DNA of 64,000 nucleotides from Streptomyces pyxinae (GTDB lineage Bacteria > Actinomycetota > Actinomycetes > Streptomycetales > Streptomycetaceae). Below are positions 12,972 through 22,600 of the stretch, piece by piece (positions within the stretch are counted from its first letter, which is position 1; every line of letters starts with the position of its first letter). Below the pieces are notes generated by a model that saw nothing but the letters and a program-made list of their open reading frames with translations, searched no databases and was not told the origin of the DNA. The position numbers and the translations under genes are program-made. The stretch is taken from positions 1 through 64,000 of the forward strand of contig NZ_JANUGQ010000018.1 in assembly GCF_024756275.1 (NCBI RefSeq). Reading direction: 5' to 3'.

Positions 12972-13864
12972 CAGCGGGGCGCGGACGCGTCCCCGGCGGG
13001 GGCGTACCCCCGGCCCGGCCCCGGATCCGCCGCCTCGTCCAGGGCGAGCCGCTCCTCGCCCGCGTACACGTTCATGTGCGGCCCGCGCAGAAAGCCGACC
13101 AGGGTCATCCCGGTCTTGGCCGCCAGGTCCACGGCGAGCGAGGACGGTGCCGAGACGGCCGCCAGGAACGGGATGCCGGCCATCACCGCCTTCTGCGCCA
13201 GCTCGAACGAGGCCCGGCCGGAGACCAGCAGGACGGTCCGCCCCAGCGGCAGCCGCCCCTCCCGCAGGGCCCGGCCGACCAGTTTGTCCACCGCGTTGTG
13301 CCGGCCCACGTCCTCCCGTACGTCCAGCAGTTCGCCGTCCGGCGAGAACAGCGCCGCCGCGTGCAGCCCGCCGGTCCGGTCGAAGACCCGCTGCGCCGCG
13401 CGGAGCCGGTCCGGCAGCTCCGCCAGCAGCGCCGGCGCGACCCGGAAGTCCGGGGCCCCGGCGAGCGGGAAGCGGGTGGTGGTGCGCACCGCGTCCAGGC
13501 TCGCCTTGCCGCACAGCCCGCACGAGGAGGTGGTGTAGACGTTCCGCTCCAGCGTGATGTCCGGCACCGGGACGCCGGGCGCCAGCCGGACGTCCACCAC
13601 GTTGTAGGTGTTGGAGCCGTCCTCGGCGGCGCCCGCGCAGTAGACGACGTTCCGTACGTCCTCGGCGGCGCCCAGCACGCCCTCGCTGACCAGGAAGCCC
13701 ACCGCCAGCGCGAAGTCGTCCCCGGGGGTGCGCATGGTGATCGCCAGCGGCCTGCCGTCGAGCCGGATCTCCAGCGGCTCCTCCGCGACCAGGGTGTCCG
13801 GCCTGGCGGACACGGCCCCGTCCCGGATCCGGAGCACCCGGCGGCGTTCGGTGACCCGTCCCAT
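12971..13864 (-). CDS. fdhD: Formate dehydrogenase accessory sulfurtransferase FdhD
   Basis: FdhD carries sulfur from a cysteine desulfurase to the bis-MGD molybdenum cofactor of formate dehydrogenase. The 297-residue sequence has the signature TTSSCGLCGKASL, whose cysteines carry the persulfide, plus the N-terminal EEPLEIRLDG and the C-terminal EDVGRHNAVDKLVG and VSGRASFELAQKA motifs. Length and domain order are normal. The start is ATG at 13864. No formate dehydrogenase gene is in the window. It is divergent from the ketosynthase III gene across 279 bp. Confidence 0.96.
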   Translation of the reverse strand: MGRVTERRRVLRIRDGAVSARPDTLVAEEPLEIRLDGRPLAITMRTPGDDFALAVGFLVSEGVLGAAEDVRNVVYCAGAAEDGSNTYNVVDVRLAPGVPVPDITLERNVYTTSSCGLCGKASLDAVRTTTRFPLAGAPDFRVAPALLAELPDRLRAAQRVFDRTGGLHAAALFSPDGELLDVREDVGRHNAVDKLVGRALREGRLPLGRTVLLVSGRASFELAQKAVMAGIPFLAAVSAPSSLAVDLAAKTGMTLVGFLRGPHMNVYAGEERLALDEAADPGPGRGYAPAGDASAPR

Positions 13865-14143
13865 GACTTCCGACCCCGCTTCTCCCGGTGCTGCGCCCGG
13901 AGTACCCGTACGAACCGACCGTCACATTGTCGCGCACCGGTCCCGCGCCCCGCCGCGTACCGTCCCCCTGGCCTCCTACCGCTCCCCCTCCCCGCCCCGG
14001 CCCCGTGTCCCGTCCGCCCATGAGGCGGTTTCTCCAAGCGGAGGCCAGGAATCCTGTCGGGTCACCTGCCTGGTTACCCGCCGGTCGCTGACGAGACTGG
14101 TGAGCTTCCGCACGACGAACGAAAAGCAAGGGGGTCCCTGGGC

Positions 14144-15082
14144 ATGACGGGCACTCGTATCGCCGCGCTCGGGCACTACCAGCCCGCCAAGGTGCTCACC
14201 AACGCCGATCTGGAGGATCTCGTCGACACCAGCGACGAGTGGATCACCAGCCGGGTGGGCATCCGCACCCGCCACGTGGCGGGCCCGGACGAGCCGGTGG
14301 ACGAGCTCGCCGCCCACGCGGGCGCCAAGGCGCTGGCCGCCGCCGGGCTGACCCCCGCCGACATCGACCTGGTGCTGGTCGCCACCTCCACCGCCATCGA
14401 CCGTTCGCCCAACACCGCCGCCCGGGTCGCCGCCCGGCTCGCCATGGGCGCCCCGGCCACCATGGACCTCAATGTGGTCTGCGCGGGCTTCACCCACGCG
14501 CTGGCCACCGCCGACCACGCGGTGCGGGCCGGCGCCGCCCGCCGGGCCCTGGTGATCGGCGCCGACAAGATGACCGAGATCACCGACTGGACCGACCGCA
14601 CCACCTGTGTCCTGGTCGGCGACGGCGCGGGCGCCGCCGTGGTGGAGGCGGCCCCCGAGGCGGCGATTGGCCCGGTGCTCTGGGGCTCCGTTCCCGAGAT
14701 GGGCCACGCCGTCCGCATCGAGGGCACCCCGCCGAGGTTCGCCCAGGAGGGCCAGGCCGTCTACCGCTGGGCCACCACCCAGCTGCCGCCCATCGCCCGC
14801 GCCGTCTGCGAACGGGCCGGAGTGACCCCCGAGGAGCTGGGCGCGGTCGTGCTGCATCAGGCCAACCTGCGGATCATCGAGCCGGTCGCTCGCCGGATCG
14901 GTGCCGTCAACGCCGTGATCGCCCGCGACGTCGTGGACTCCGGCAACACCTCGGCCGCCTCCATCCCGATGGCCCTCGCCAAACTGGTCGAGCGCGGCGA
15001 GGTCCCCTCCGGCGCCCCCGCCCTGCTCTTCGGCTTCGGCGGCAACCTCTCCTACGCCGGCCAGGTCGTCCGCGTCCCCTGA
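14144..15082 (+). CDS. 3-oxoacyl-ACP synthase III (FabH-like ketosynthase)
   Basis: The 312-residue condensing enzyme joins an acyl-CoA starter to malonyl-ACP. The Cys-His-Asn triad is complete: Cys113 in NVVCAGF, His238 in HQANLRI and Asn268 in SGNTSAAS. The opening (DEWITSRVGIRTRH) and closing (GFGGNLSYAGQVV) motifs are standard. The ATG follows AAGGGGG. There are no acpP, fabD or fabF neighbours, so it is not the housekeeping fab operon copy. It is more likely an auxiliary starter-selecting enzyme, for example for secondary metabolites or branched acids; that role is inference. Confidence 0.93.
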   Translation: MTGTRIAALGHYQPAKVLTNADLEDLVDTSDEWITSRVGIRTRHVAGPDEPVDELAAHAGAKALAAAGLTPADIDLVLVATSTAIDRSPNTAARVAARLAMGAPATMDLNVVCAGFTHALATADHAVRAGAARRALVIGADKMTEITDWTDRTTCVLVGDGAGAAVVEAAPEAAIGPVLWGSVPEMGHAVRIEGTPPRFAQEGQAVYRWATTQLPPIARAVCERAGVTPEELGAVVLHQANLRIIEPVARRIGAVNAVIARDVVDSGNTSAASIPMALAKLVERGEVPSGAPALLFGFGGNLSYAGQVVRVP

Positions 15083-15200
15083 CCCGGCACCCCGCCACGG
15101 CGTCCGGCCCGGCACCCCGCCCCGGCGTCCCGGTGACGCTCCGTACCCCCGCCGGCACCCTCCGCCGCGCCACCCCGATTCCCCGCCGCCGACCCACCTG

Positions 15201-15217
15201 ACCACGGCAAACGTGGT
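15201..15217 (+). terminator. Small hairpin after the ketosynthase gene
   Basis: ACCACG (15201-15206) and CGTGGT (15212-15217) form a 6-bp stem with a GCAAA loop, 118 nt after the ketosynthase stop. It lacks a U-run and is only a weak terminator candidate. A TAGAGT at 15241-15246, about 45 nt before the tRNA, could be the tRNA -10 box. Confidence 0.35.
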
Positions 15218-15290
15218 CGTGAGCCGCCTCCGACCCCTGGTAGAGTTGTCGATGTCGCCGCGGGGAACACCCCGGAGCGACAGACACCTT

Positions 15291-15375
15291 GTCCGGGTGG
15301 CGGAATGGCAGACGCGCTAGCTTGAGGTGCTAGTGCCCTTTATCGGGCGTGGGGGTTCAAGTCCCCCCTCGGACA
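15291..15375 (+). tRNA. tRNA-Leu (anticodon GAG)
   Basis: The 85-nt class II tRNA has a 7-bp acceptor stem (GTCCGGG / CTCGGAC), an anticodon arm with stem CTAGC/GCTAG around loop TTGAGGT giving anticodon GAG, a long variable arm and a T-arm with GGTTCAAGTCC. It reads CUC and CUU leucine codons. The CCA end is not encoded after the discriminator A at 15375. Confidence 0.97.
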
Positions 15376-15381
15376 CCGGCG

Positions 15382-15408
15382 AAAGACCCCAGTCGATCTG
15401 GGGTCTTT
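15382..15408 (+). terminator. Rho-independent-type terminator after tRNA-Leu
   Basis: AAAGACCCCAG (15382-15392) pairs perfectly with CTGGGGTCTTT (15398-15408) around a TCGAT loop, followed by a T-rich CTGCTTTT. The 11-bp stem starts 7 nt after the tRNA. Confidence 0.9.
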
Positions 15409-15496
15409 CTGCTTTTCCGGAGAGGGGCCCAAGGGGCCGGGGCGGCCGCCCCGGGGATCATGGGGCGAGGAGTGAGTGCGAGCCGTGGAGGTGGCC

Positions 15497-16414
15497 GTGA
15501 CGCGGGAGAGTGAGCCGTACGACGTGCTGGTCGTCGGGTCGGCCAATGCCGATCTGGTGATCGGGGTGGAGCGGCGGCCCGGGGCCGGGGAGACGGTGCT
15601 GGGGTCGGATCTCGCGACGCACCCGGGCGGGAAGGGGGCCAACCAGGCGGTCGCGGCGGCCCGGCTGGGGGCGCGCACGGGGCTGGTGGGCCGGGTCGGG
15701 GAGGACGCGCACGGGCGGCTGCTGCTGGACTCGCTGCGGGCGGCCGGGGTCGACACGGCCGGAGTGCTGGTGGGCGGGGCGCCGACCGGGGTCGCCGTCA
15801 TCACGGTGGACCCCTCGGGTGACAACAGCATCGTCGTCTCGCCCGGCGCCAACGCGCGGCTGTCCCCCGGTGACATCGCCGCCGCCGGACCGCTGCTCGC
15901 CCGGGCACGGGTCGTCTCGACGCAGCTGGAGATCCCGCTCGACACGGTCGCCGCGCTGGTGGACGCCCTCCCGCCGGACGCGCGGCTGGTGCTGAACCCG
16001 TCGCCGCCCGCGCCGCTGCCGGACCGGGTGCTGGCCGCCTGCGATCCGCTGGTGGTCAATGAGCACGAGGCCCGGTTCATCCTCGGGGACGCGGCGGGCG
16101 GGACGCCGGAGGAGTGGGCGCGGGGGCTGCTGGGGCTCGGGCCGCGCTCGGTGGTGATCACGCTCGGCGCGGCGGGCGCGCTGGCGGCGGACGGCCGTAC
16201 CGGGGAGCCGGTGCGGGTGGCGAGCCCGGCGGTGACGGCGGTGGACACCACCGGGGCCGGGGATGCCTTCACCGCCGCCCTCGCCTGGCGCCTGGGCCGG
16301 GGCGACGACCTCGCTGGCGCCACCGGCTTCGCCGTCCGGGTGGGCGCCGCCGCGGTCACCGCCCGGGGTGCCCAGGAGTCGTATCCGACGGCCGAGCGGG
16401 CCGTCGCGCTCTGA
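15497..16414 (+). CDS. rbsK: Ribokinase (PfkB family)
   Basis: The enzyme phosphorylates ribose at O5 with ATP. The 305-residue protein has the PfkB signatures GGKGANQAVAAARLG near the start and DTTGAGDAFTAALAW with the catalytic Asp near the end, and GSANADLV and NEHEA are also typical of ribokinase. I chose GTG 15497 because GGAGG sits 5 nt before it; a GTG at 15476 would add seven residues with a poorly placed ribosome site. No ribose transporter or RbsD adjoins it, so another sugar or nucleoside is possible. Confidence 0.9.
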   Translation: MTRESEPYDVLVVGSANADLVIGVERRPGAGETVLGSDLATHPGGKGANQAVAAARLGARTGLVGRVGEDAHGRLLLDSLRAAGVDTAGVLVGGAPTGVAVITVDPSGDNSIVVSPGANARLSPGDIAAAGPLLARARVVSTQLEIPLDTVAALVDALPPDARLVLNPSPPAPLPDRVLAACDPLVVNEHEARFILGDAAGGTPEEWARGLLGLGPRSVVITLGAAGALAADGRTGEPVRVASPAVTAVDTTGAGDAFTAALAWRLGRGDDLAGATGFAVRVGAAAVTARGAQESYPTAERAVAL

Positions 16415-16428
16415 GGGACGCGTACGGG

Positions 16429-16476
16429 GACGGGGCCCGGGTCCGTGCGTACGGGGACGCGGAACCGGGCCCCGTC
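16429..16476. terminator. Bidirectional hairpin between convergent rbsK and a small secreted-protein gene
   Basis: GACGGGGCCCGG (16429-16440) is complementary to CCGGGCCCCGTC (16465-16476). The 24-nt loop contains a second copy of the 13-mer GCGTACGGGGACG (16420-16432 and 16447-16459). It occupies the middle of the convergent gap. Confidence 0.65.
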
Positions 16477-16492
16477 CGGGGCGGGGGGGCCG

Positions 16493-16753
16493 TTACCAGC
16501 GGCCTTCGACCTGGCGGCCGCCCGAGATGTTGCCGCCGGAGATCTCCGAGCCGCCGGCCGACTCCAGCTCGATGAAGCCGCCCTTGAACCACTCGGTCGC
16601 GCTGAAGCTGTTGCAGACGTCGCAGTAGCGGTGATCGCGGTCGTCCCGGCCGCCGCGGTGGTCGTTGTCGTTGCCATTGGCCATGGCGGACGGGGTGCCG
16701 AGAGCCATGGCGGCGACGACGAGGGCCGCGCCGGCGAGGGCCTTCTTGATCAT
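16493..16753 (-). CDS. Small secreted protein of unknown function (86 aa)
   Basis: I do not recognise this family. It opens with a signal peptide (MIKKALAGAALVVAAMALG, cleavage likely after AMA), leaving about 61 residues. The mature part begins with an acidic and His/Asn-rich stretch (NGNDNDHRGGRDDRDH), then has just two cysteines in CDVC and ends in a Gly/Ser/Glu-rich segment finishing with Trp. CDVC could bind metal or form a disulfide between molecules. It is smaller than rodlins and lacks the chaplin pattern. A purine-rich ribosome site (GGAGGATCAG) precedes the ATG. Confidence 0.75.
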   Translation of the reverse strand: MIKKALAGAALVVAAMALGTPSAMANGNDNDHRGGRDDRDHRYCDVCNSFSATEWFKGGFIELESAGGSEISGGNISGGRQVEGRW

Positions 16754-17027
16754 CTGATCCTCCGAACTCGGGTTGACGCGCCGCCCGGTCCGTCCGGGCG
16801 CTGTCGGAGGAGGCGTTCCCGGGACGGCGGGGGCGCCGCGCGGGACCCGGCCAAGCCCACTCCATCGAGCGGAGCTGGCGGCCGGGCGGATCAGTTCGCC
16901 TGGCGCCGTACGCGTTCCTGATGCGGGGCGCCCGCGCCGGCGCTCGGGGTGAGGTTCTTCCGGCGGGCGCGCCGCCGCGCGCCGGGCGCGTGGGGGACGT
17001 GGCGGCCGGGGGCGTGCGCCGGGCCGG

Positions 17028-17972
17028 TCAGCCGAGGTGGGCGGCCAGTTCGGTGACGGCGGCGGGTCCGACCCGGCAGCAGCCGCCGATCAGCCGGGCG
17101 CCGGCCTCCCGCCAGCCGGTCACCGGGTCGGCGGAGAAGGTGGCGGGACCGCGCCAGCCTCGGGCCGTCGCGTCCCAGGTCTCCCCGCTGTTCGGGTACA
17201 CCACGACCGGTTTGCCCGTCACCCGGGCGGCCGTCTCCACGGCGGGCCCGGCGTCCTCCGGGGCGCAGCAGTTCACCCCGACGGCGATGATCTCCGCCGA
17301 CTCCGCCGCCACCGCGAACGCCTCCGTCAGCGGCTGCCCCGCCCGCGTGCGGTCGCCGGCCACGCTGTACGACAGCCAGGCCGGGACCCCGAGCCCGCGC
17401 ACCGCCCGGACCAGGGCCCGGCCCTCGTCCGCGTCCGGCACGGTCTCCAGCGCCAGCACGTCGGGCCCGGCGGCGGCCAGCGCTTCGAGCCGGGGGCGGT
17501 GGAACCGTTCCAGCTCCCCGGCGCCCAGCCCGTACCGGCCCCGGTACTCCGAGCCGTCGGCCAGCATCGCCCCGTACGGCCCGGCGGAGGCGGCGACCCA
17601 GAGCGGCCGGGTGACACCGCTCGCCCGGGCCCGGCGGGCGGCCTCCCGGGCGAGTTCCACACTCCGGCCGAAGAGCGCGCCGGCCCGGTCGCGCGGCACG
17701 CCGTGCCGGACGAACCCCGCCAGGGTGGCCTGGTAGGAGGCGGTGGTCGCCACCTGTGCCCCGGCCAGGTAGTAGGCGAGGTGCGCCGCCACCAGCGCCT
17801 CCGGTTCCTCGGCCAGCAGCCGGGCCGACCAGAGGGCGCCGCTCAGATCCTGCCCCGCCGCCTGGAGCTGGTTGGAGAGCCCGCCGTCCAGGACGACGCC
17901 GGAGCCGGCGGCGAGCGCTTCCGGGAGGGAGGGGTGAGGGGCGGGGCGCGGGGTGGGAGTGCGGGGGGCCAT
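17028..17972 (-). CDS. mmuM: Homocysteine S-methyltransferase
   Basis: This enzyme transfers a methyl group from S-methylmethionine or SAM to homocysteine, yielding methionine. The 314-residue protein shows the three zinc-binding cysteines: one in GVNCC and the pair in IGGCCRVGP near the C-terminus. LDGGLSNQL at the start and ALETVPDADEG in the barrel are family hallmarks. It starts at ATG 17972 after a Pro-rich leader. It is monocistronic and divergent from the streptogrisin-like gene. Confidence 0.94.
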   Translation of the reverse strand: MAPRTPTPRPAPHPSLPEALAAGSGVVLDGGLSNQLQAAGQDLSGALWSARLLAEEPEALVAAHLAYYLAGAQVATTASYQATLAGFVRHGVPRDRAGALFGRSVELAREAARRARASGVTRPLWVAASAGPYGAMLADGSEYRGRYGLGAGELERFHRPRLEALAAAGPDVLALETVPDADEGRALVRAVRGLGVPAWLSYSVAGDRTRAGQPLTEAFAVAAESAEIIAVGVNCCAPEDAGPAVETAARVTGKPVVVYPNSGETWDATARGWRGPATFSADPVTGWREAGARLIGGCCRVGPAAVTELAAHLG

Positions 17973-18606
17973 GGGGCCGACGGTAGTCCGGGGCGGGCCG
18001 GACCGGGGTGGGGCCTATTCGGACACGGTGCCCGCGGGGCGAACGGTCTGTTCCGGTGCATTTGGCCCGCGCCCGGGGGAGGCGTGGCCCGGCTTCTCGC
18101 ACCCGGCCCGGGCCCGGGTCGGCGGGGGCGGGCGCGTCCTGGTGCCGGGGCGGACGCGGGGGTGGCGCGGCGGCCGGTCAGCCGGACCGGGCGGCGGCCG
18201 GGGACGGGGCCGTGCGTTCCGCCGGGGCCGGTGCGCGGTCCGCGCTGAACAGTACGAACGGTGGGGGTGCTTCCGGTTGTCCGGCCCGGCCGGGGTGCGC
18301 GGCCGGGCCGGGCCGGACACCGGGGGCGCGATGCGGGGTGCGGCCGGAGGGGCGCCGGGCGGCGGCTCCTCGTGGCGGGGCGCCGGACGCCGTGCGCGCG
18401 GGCGGCGCCGGTAGTGTGCGCGGGGCGCGTGGGAGCGGCCGAAAGGCCACCTTGTCGCCGGGCGGACCGGAGCCCACGATTCCTATTACTCCACCTTGTC
18501 AGGCTCATGGCGGGCACCTCGCTCCGCGGTGCCGTCCGCCGTCCGTCCGACAACGCTGTCGGGCCCGTCCACCCAGCGGGCCCCGGATCCCCCCACGGAG
18601 GACGTA
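17973..18606. other. 634-bp divergent intergenic region, no gene
   Basis: The stretch between mmuM and the protease gene is GC-rich with open frames on all strands but no domain. The only AT-rich patch is at 18478-18493 (ATTCCTATTACTCC), about 115 nt before the protease start, which makes it the best place for the protease promoter. GGAGG at 18599-18603 is the protease ribosome site. Confidence 0.6.
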
Positions 18607-19524
18607 GTGAAGATCACGCGCATCGCCCGCCCCGGCGGACTCGCGAGAGGCGCCCGGCTGACCGCCGTCGCCGGGGCCCTCCTCGCCACCGCCGCGCTCG
18701 CGAGTCCCGGCGCCGCCGCCGCGCCCACCGCCGGCGTCCGGGCCACCACCGCGCAACTCGCCCAGGTGAGCGACGCCGTCCGGACCGCCGATGTGCCGGG
18801 CACCGCCTGGTACACCGACGCCGCCTCCGGGAAGCTCGTCGTCACCGCCGACTCCACGGTCACGGCCGCCGAACTCGGCCGGATCAAGGAGGCCGCCGGC
18901 AGCCGCGCCGGCGCCCTGGAGATCAAGCGCACCCCCGGTACCCTCCGCAAGCTCATCGCCGGCGGCCAGGCCATCTACACCGGCGGCGCCCGCTGCTCGC
19001 TCGGCTTCAACGTCCGCAGCGGCAGCACGTACTACGCCCTGACGGCCGGGCACTGCACCAACAGCGGCAGCACCTGGTACACCAACTCCAGCAACACCAC
19101 GCTGCTCGGCAACCGCACCGGTTCCAGCTTCCCCAACAACGACTACGGCATCATCCGGCACGCCAATGCCTCGGCGGCGGACGGCCGGGTCTATCTCTAC
19201 AACGGCAGCTACCAGGACATCACCTCGGCCGGGACCCCGAGCGTCGGGCAGACCGTCCAGCGCAGCGGCAGCACCACCGGCGTGCGCAGCGGGCGGGTCA
19301 CCGCGCTCAACGCCACCGTCAACTACGGCGGCGGGGACGTGGTGTACGGCCTGATCCAGACCACCGTCTGCGCCGAGCCCGGCGACAGCGGCGGCTCCCT
19401 CTTCGCGGGCAGCACGGCGCTCGGACTCACCTCGGGCGGCAGCGGCAACTGCTCCTCCGGCGGTACGACCTTCTTCCAGCCGGTGACCGAGGCGCTCAGC
19501 GCCTACGGGGTGAGCGTCTTCTAG
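18607..19524 (+). CDS. Secreted serine protease, streptogrisin B-like (S1E / alpha-lytic family)
   Basis: This 305-residue preproprotein begins at GTG after GGAGG. It has a twin-Arg-free signal peptide ending in ASPGAAAA, an alpha-lytic-type propeptide of about 75 residues that assists folding, and a mature enzyme starting around IAGGQAIYTGG. The catalytic triad is His149 (TAGHCTN), Asp179 (NNDYGII) and Ser261 (GDSGGS). NYGGGDVVYGLI and the C-terminal TFFQPVTEALSAYGVSV are close to streptogrisins from S. griseus. Four cysteines would form the two usual disulfides. It is an extracellular protease for peptide nutrition or development. Confidence 0.95.
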   Translation: MKITRIARPGGLARGARLTAVAGALLATAALASPGAAAAPTAGVRATTAQLAQVSDAVRTADVPGTAWYTDAASGKLVVTADSTVTAAELGRIKEAAGSRAGALEIKRTPGTLRKLIAGGQAIYTGGARCSLGFNVRSGSTYYALTAGHCTNSGSTWYTNSSNTTLLGNRTGSSFPNNDYGIIRHANASAADGRVYLYNGSYQDITSAGTPSVGQTVQRSGSTTGVRSGRVTALNATVNYGGGDVVYGLIQTTVCAEPGDSGGSLFAGSTALGLTSGGSGNCSSGGTTFFQPVTEALSAYGVSVF

Positions 19525-19580
19525 GCGGGCGGCTCCTCCGGGGCCGTTCGTTTCCTCTTCGCTCGCTCGCTGCCGTCCGG

Positions 19581-19610
19581 GCCGGCGGTCCGCCGTGTGC
19601 GGCCGCCGGC
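19581..19610. terminator. Bidirectional hairpin between protease and LuxR-type regulator genes
   Basis: GCCGGCGG (19581-19588) pairs with CCGCCGGC (19603-19610), and inside it CCGC pairs with GCGG around a CGTGT loop. The 12-bp stem with one bulged T sits in the 95-bp convergent gap. Confidence 0.7.
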
Positions 19611-19619
19611 TCGCGGGGT

Positions 19620-22600
19620 TCAGCGGGGGAGGGGCGGGGTGGCGGAGAGCGCCGCGGCGAGCTGGGCGCGGGAGCGGACGTCGAGCTTCTGGTAGATCCG
19701 GGTCAGCCGGGCCTCGACCGTCTTCACGCTCAGATACAGCCGGGCCGCCGCCTCCTGGTTGCTGGCGCCCTCCCCGACCAGCCGGGCCAGATGCAGTTCG
19801 GCCTCGGTGAGCCGGGCGAGGGCGTCGCCGGGCGCCGGGGCCGGGACGGAGCCGGCCGGGTTCTCGGCGGTCAGGGCCAGCCAGGGCACGGCACCGGCCC
19901 GTTCCAGGAGCGCGGCCGCCGTCTGGAGCGCCTGGTGAGCGGCCGACCGCCGGCGGCGGCGGCGCTCCACCCGGGCCAGCGCGATCAGGCAGCGGCCCTG
20001 TTCCAGCACCAGGCCGTGCCCGCCGAAACGGTCCGCCGTCTCCGCGAGCAGCGCGGCCGCCTCGTCGGCCTTGCCGCCCGCCGCCAGGCAGAGCGCGTAC
20101 ACCCGGTCGGCGCCCAGCAGCACCGTCGTACGCCCCAATCGCTCGGCGACCGGGCCCAGATCGGCCAGCAGCGCCCGGGCCTCGTCCACCGCGTCCGCCC
20201 CGGCCAAAGCCTCGGCCAGCTCCTCGTGCCAGCGGAGCATCGAGGGATCGACCACGCTCTGGGCGGCCTCGTTGTCGCGGGTCCGGCGCAGTGACTCCAG
20301 GGCCCCGGTCACATCGCCGGTGATCAGCTGCACCCGCCCCAGCGCGTAGAGGCTGCGGGAGAGGAAGACATGGTCGCCCTCCTCCTCCGAGGCGCGGACG
20401 CTGCGCCGGGCATAGCCGGCCGCCCGGGCGAAGCTGCCGCCCGCCGTCTCGGCCAGCGCCAGGGTGTACCAGGCGGGCCCCGGTGAGAGCCCCGCCTCCA
20501 GGGTGAGCGCCAGCGACCGGTGGGCATGGGCCAGGGCGGCCGCGCACTGCCCGAGCCGGGCCTCCACGGCGGCGAGCGTGTGCAACAGCTCGATGGCGTC
20601 CTCCACCGGTCCGCGCCGCTCCACCAGCGGCAGCAGGGCGTGCGCCTGGGACCTGGCCTCGGTGAGCCGGTCGTCGAAGAGGGCGTGCCGGATGGTCAGG
20701 ATCTGGGCCGAGTTGCGCACCCCCAGCGGCCGGCCGGCCATCTCCAGCTCCCGGGCCTCGGCCAGGGTCCGCTCGGCCTCCGGCGAGCCCAGCGCCCGGT
20801 CGATCCGGGCCTGCTGGGTGAGCGCGGCGGCGGCGGTGTGCCGGTCGTCCACCGAGCGGGCCAGGGCGGCGGCGGTGACGGCGGCGGCCCTGGCCCGTAC
20901 CGGGTCACCGTCGGCCAGCATGTGCTTGAAGATGAGCCGGAGCAGCACCCCGGCGCGCAGCCCCGGATCGTCCGCCGAGTCCTCGGTGGCGTGCACGAAC
21001 AGCTCGTCCAGATCGGTGAGCCCCTGGCCCGCCGTGTCCAGCACCGCCAGCCGCACCCGGACCCGGTCGGCGGGCGCCGCCTCCCGGGCCAGCAGTTCGC
21101 CGGCGGCCCGCAGCGCGAGGTCGGCGCGGGCGGCTCTGGCCGCCTCCTCGGCGGCGTCCACCAGCCGGGCCAGCCGCCTGGGGGCCTGCCCGGCCGGGGT
21201 GGTCTCGGCCGCGAGCAGGGCCAGTTCGGCGGCGAGCGCGCTGTTGCCGCGCCGCCGGGCGGTGTCGGCCGCCTCCGCCACCCGCGCGGCCAGCTCGCCG
21301 TCCGGTACGTCGGTGGCGAGCGCCCGGTGGCGGACCGCCTCCACCGGGTCGTCCACCACCCCGGCGAGCGCGGCGTGGCCCCGGCCGCGGTCGGCCCAGC
21401 TGGTGTCGTGGACCAGCGTGGACGGCAGCAGTCCGGCCGTGAAGGCGACCGTGCCGTCCTCGGTGAGCGAGACGAGCCCGGCCCGCTCGGCCGCCGCCAG
21501 CTCGGCCTCGGCCAGCGGCCGCCCGGCCCGGCGGATCAGGGTGGCGGTCGGGCGCAGCGCCAGGGCGGCGAGCAGCAGGGTGGACCGTACGGCGGGTGAG
21601 GCGACGGCCAGCATCCGGCGGGCCACGTCCCTCGCCCGGCCGGAGAGCGGCAGCGCGTCGGCGTGGTGCACGGGGGTCCGGGAGTCGGCCAGCGACCGGC
21701 CGACCGCCAGGGCGAGCCGGGCGTTGCCGCCGCTCGCCCGGTGGATGCGGCCGGCCATCCGGGACGGCAGCCGGTGGTGCACCAGCAGCTCGGCGATCTC
21801 GTCGGCCTGGAGCGGCGGCACCAGGAGCACATCGGCCTCCGACGCCACCCAGAGGGTGAGCGGGGCCCCGGCGGCGCCGTACGGCGGGATCTCGGCCGGG
21901 GTGGCCCCAGGACCGTCGGCCGGGCCAGGGACGCGCGGGGGGTTCGGGGGCCCCGCGGTGGCCGGGGGCCCCTCCGGGCAGGCGGCGGCCCCGGGGCGCC
22001 CGGAGGCTCCCGGGTACTCCGGCGGGTCCGGGTGCTGCCGCGGCTCGGGCGCCGCGTTCTCGGGGCCGTACGGTGCCGGGGTCTCCACCGCCACGACCCG
22101 TAGCGCGGGCGGGGCCAGGTGCAGCGCGAAGCGCAGCAGGTCGGCGCTGACCGGGTCGATCCGCTGGGCGTCGTCGACCACCAGCAGCACCGGCCCGCGC
22201 TCGGCCAGGGTGCGAAGGACGCGGGCGACGCCGAGCCGCAGGGCCACCGGGTCCCAGCCGTCCGCCGGAGCGGCGGCCTCCCGGCAGAGCACCGCCACGG
22301 CCGCCCGCTGGGGCCCCGGCAGTCCCGCCAGCGCCCCGGGTGGCACCGAGGCGACCAGTGCCGCGGCGGCGGCGCCGGTCATCTCCCGGTCGGCGGGCTG
22401 CGGAGCCAGCCGCAGCACCGTCTCGCCGCGTGAGACGGCCCGGTCGGCCAGCGCTCCGGCCACCTCGGTCTTGCCCACTCCGGGCGCCCCGGTGAGCAGC
22501 GCCCGGCCCCGGTTGCGGAGGACGGTTTCCAGCCGCTGGAGCAGCTCCGAACGGCCGATCGGAGCGGGCCGCGCGGCGGACTCGCCGGCCGGGGACCGCG

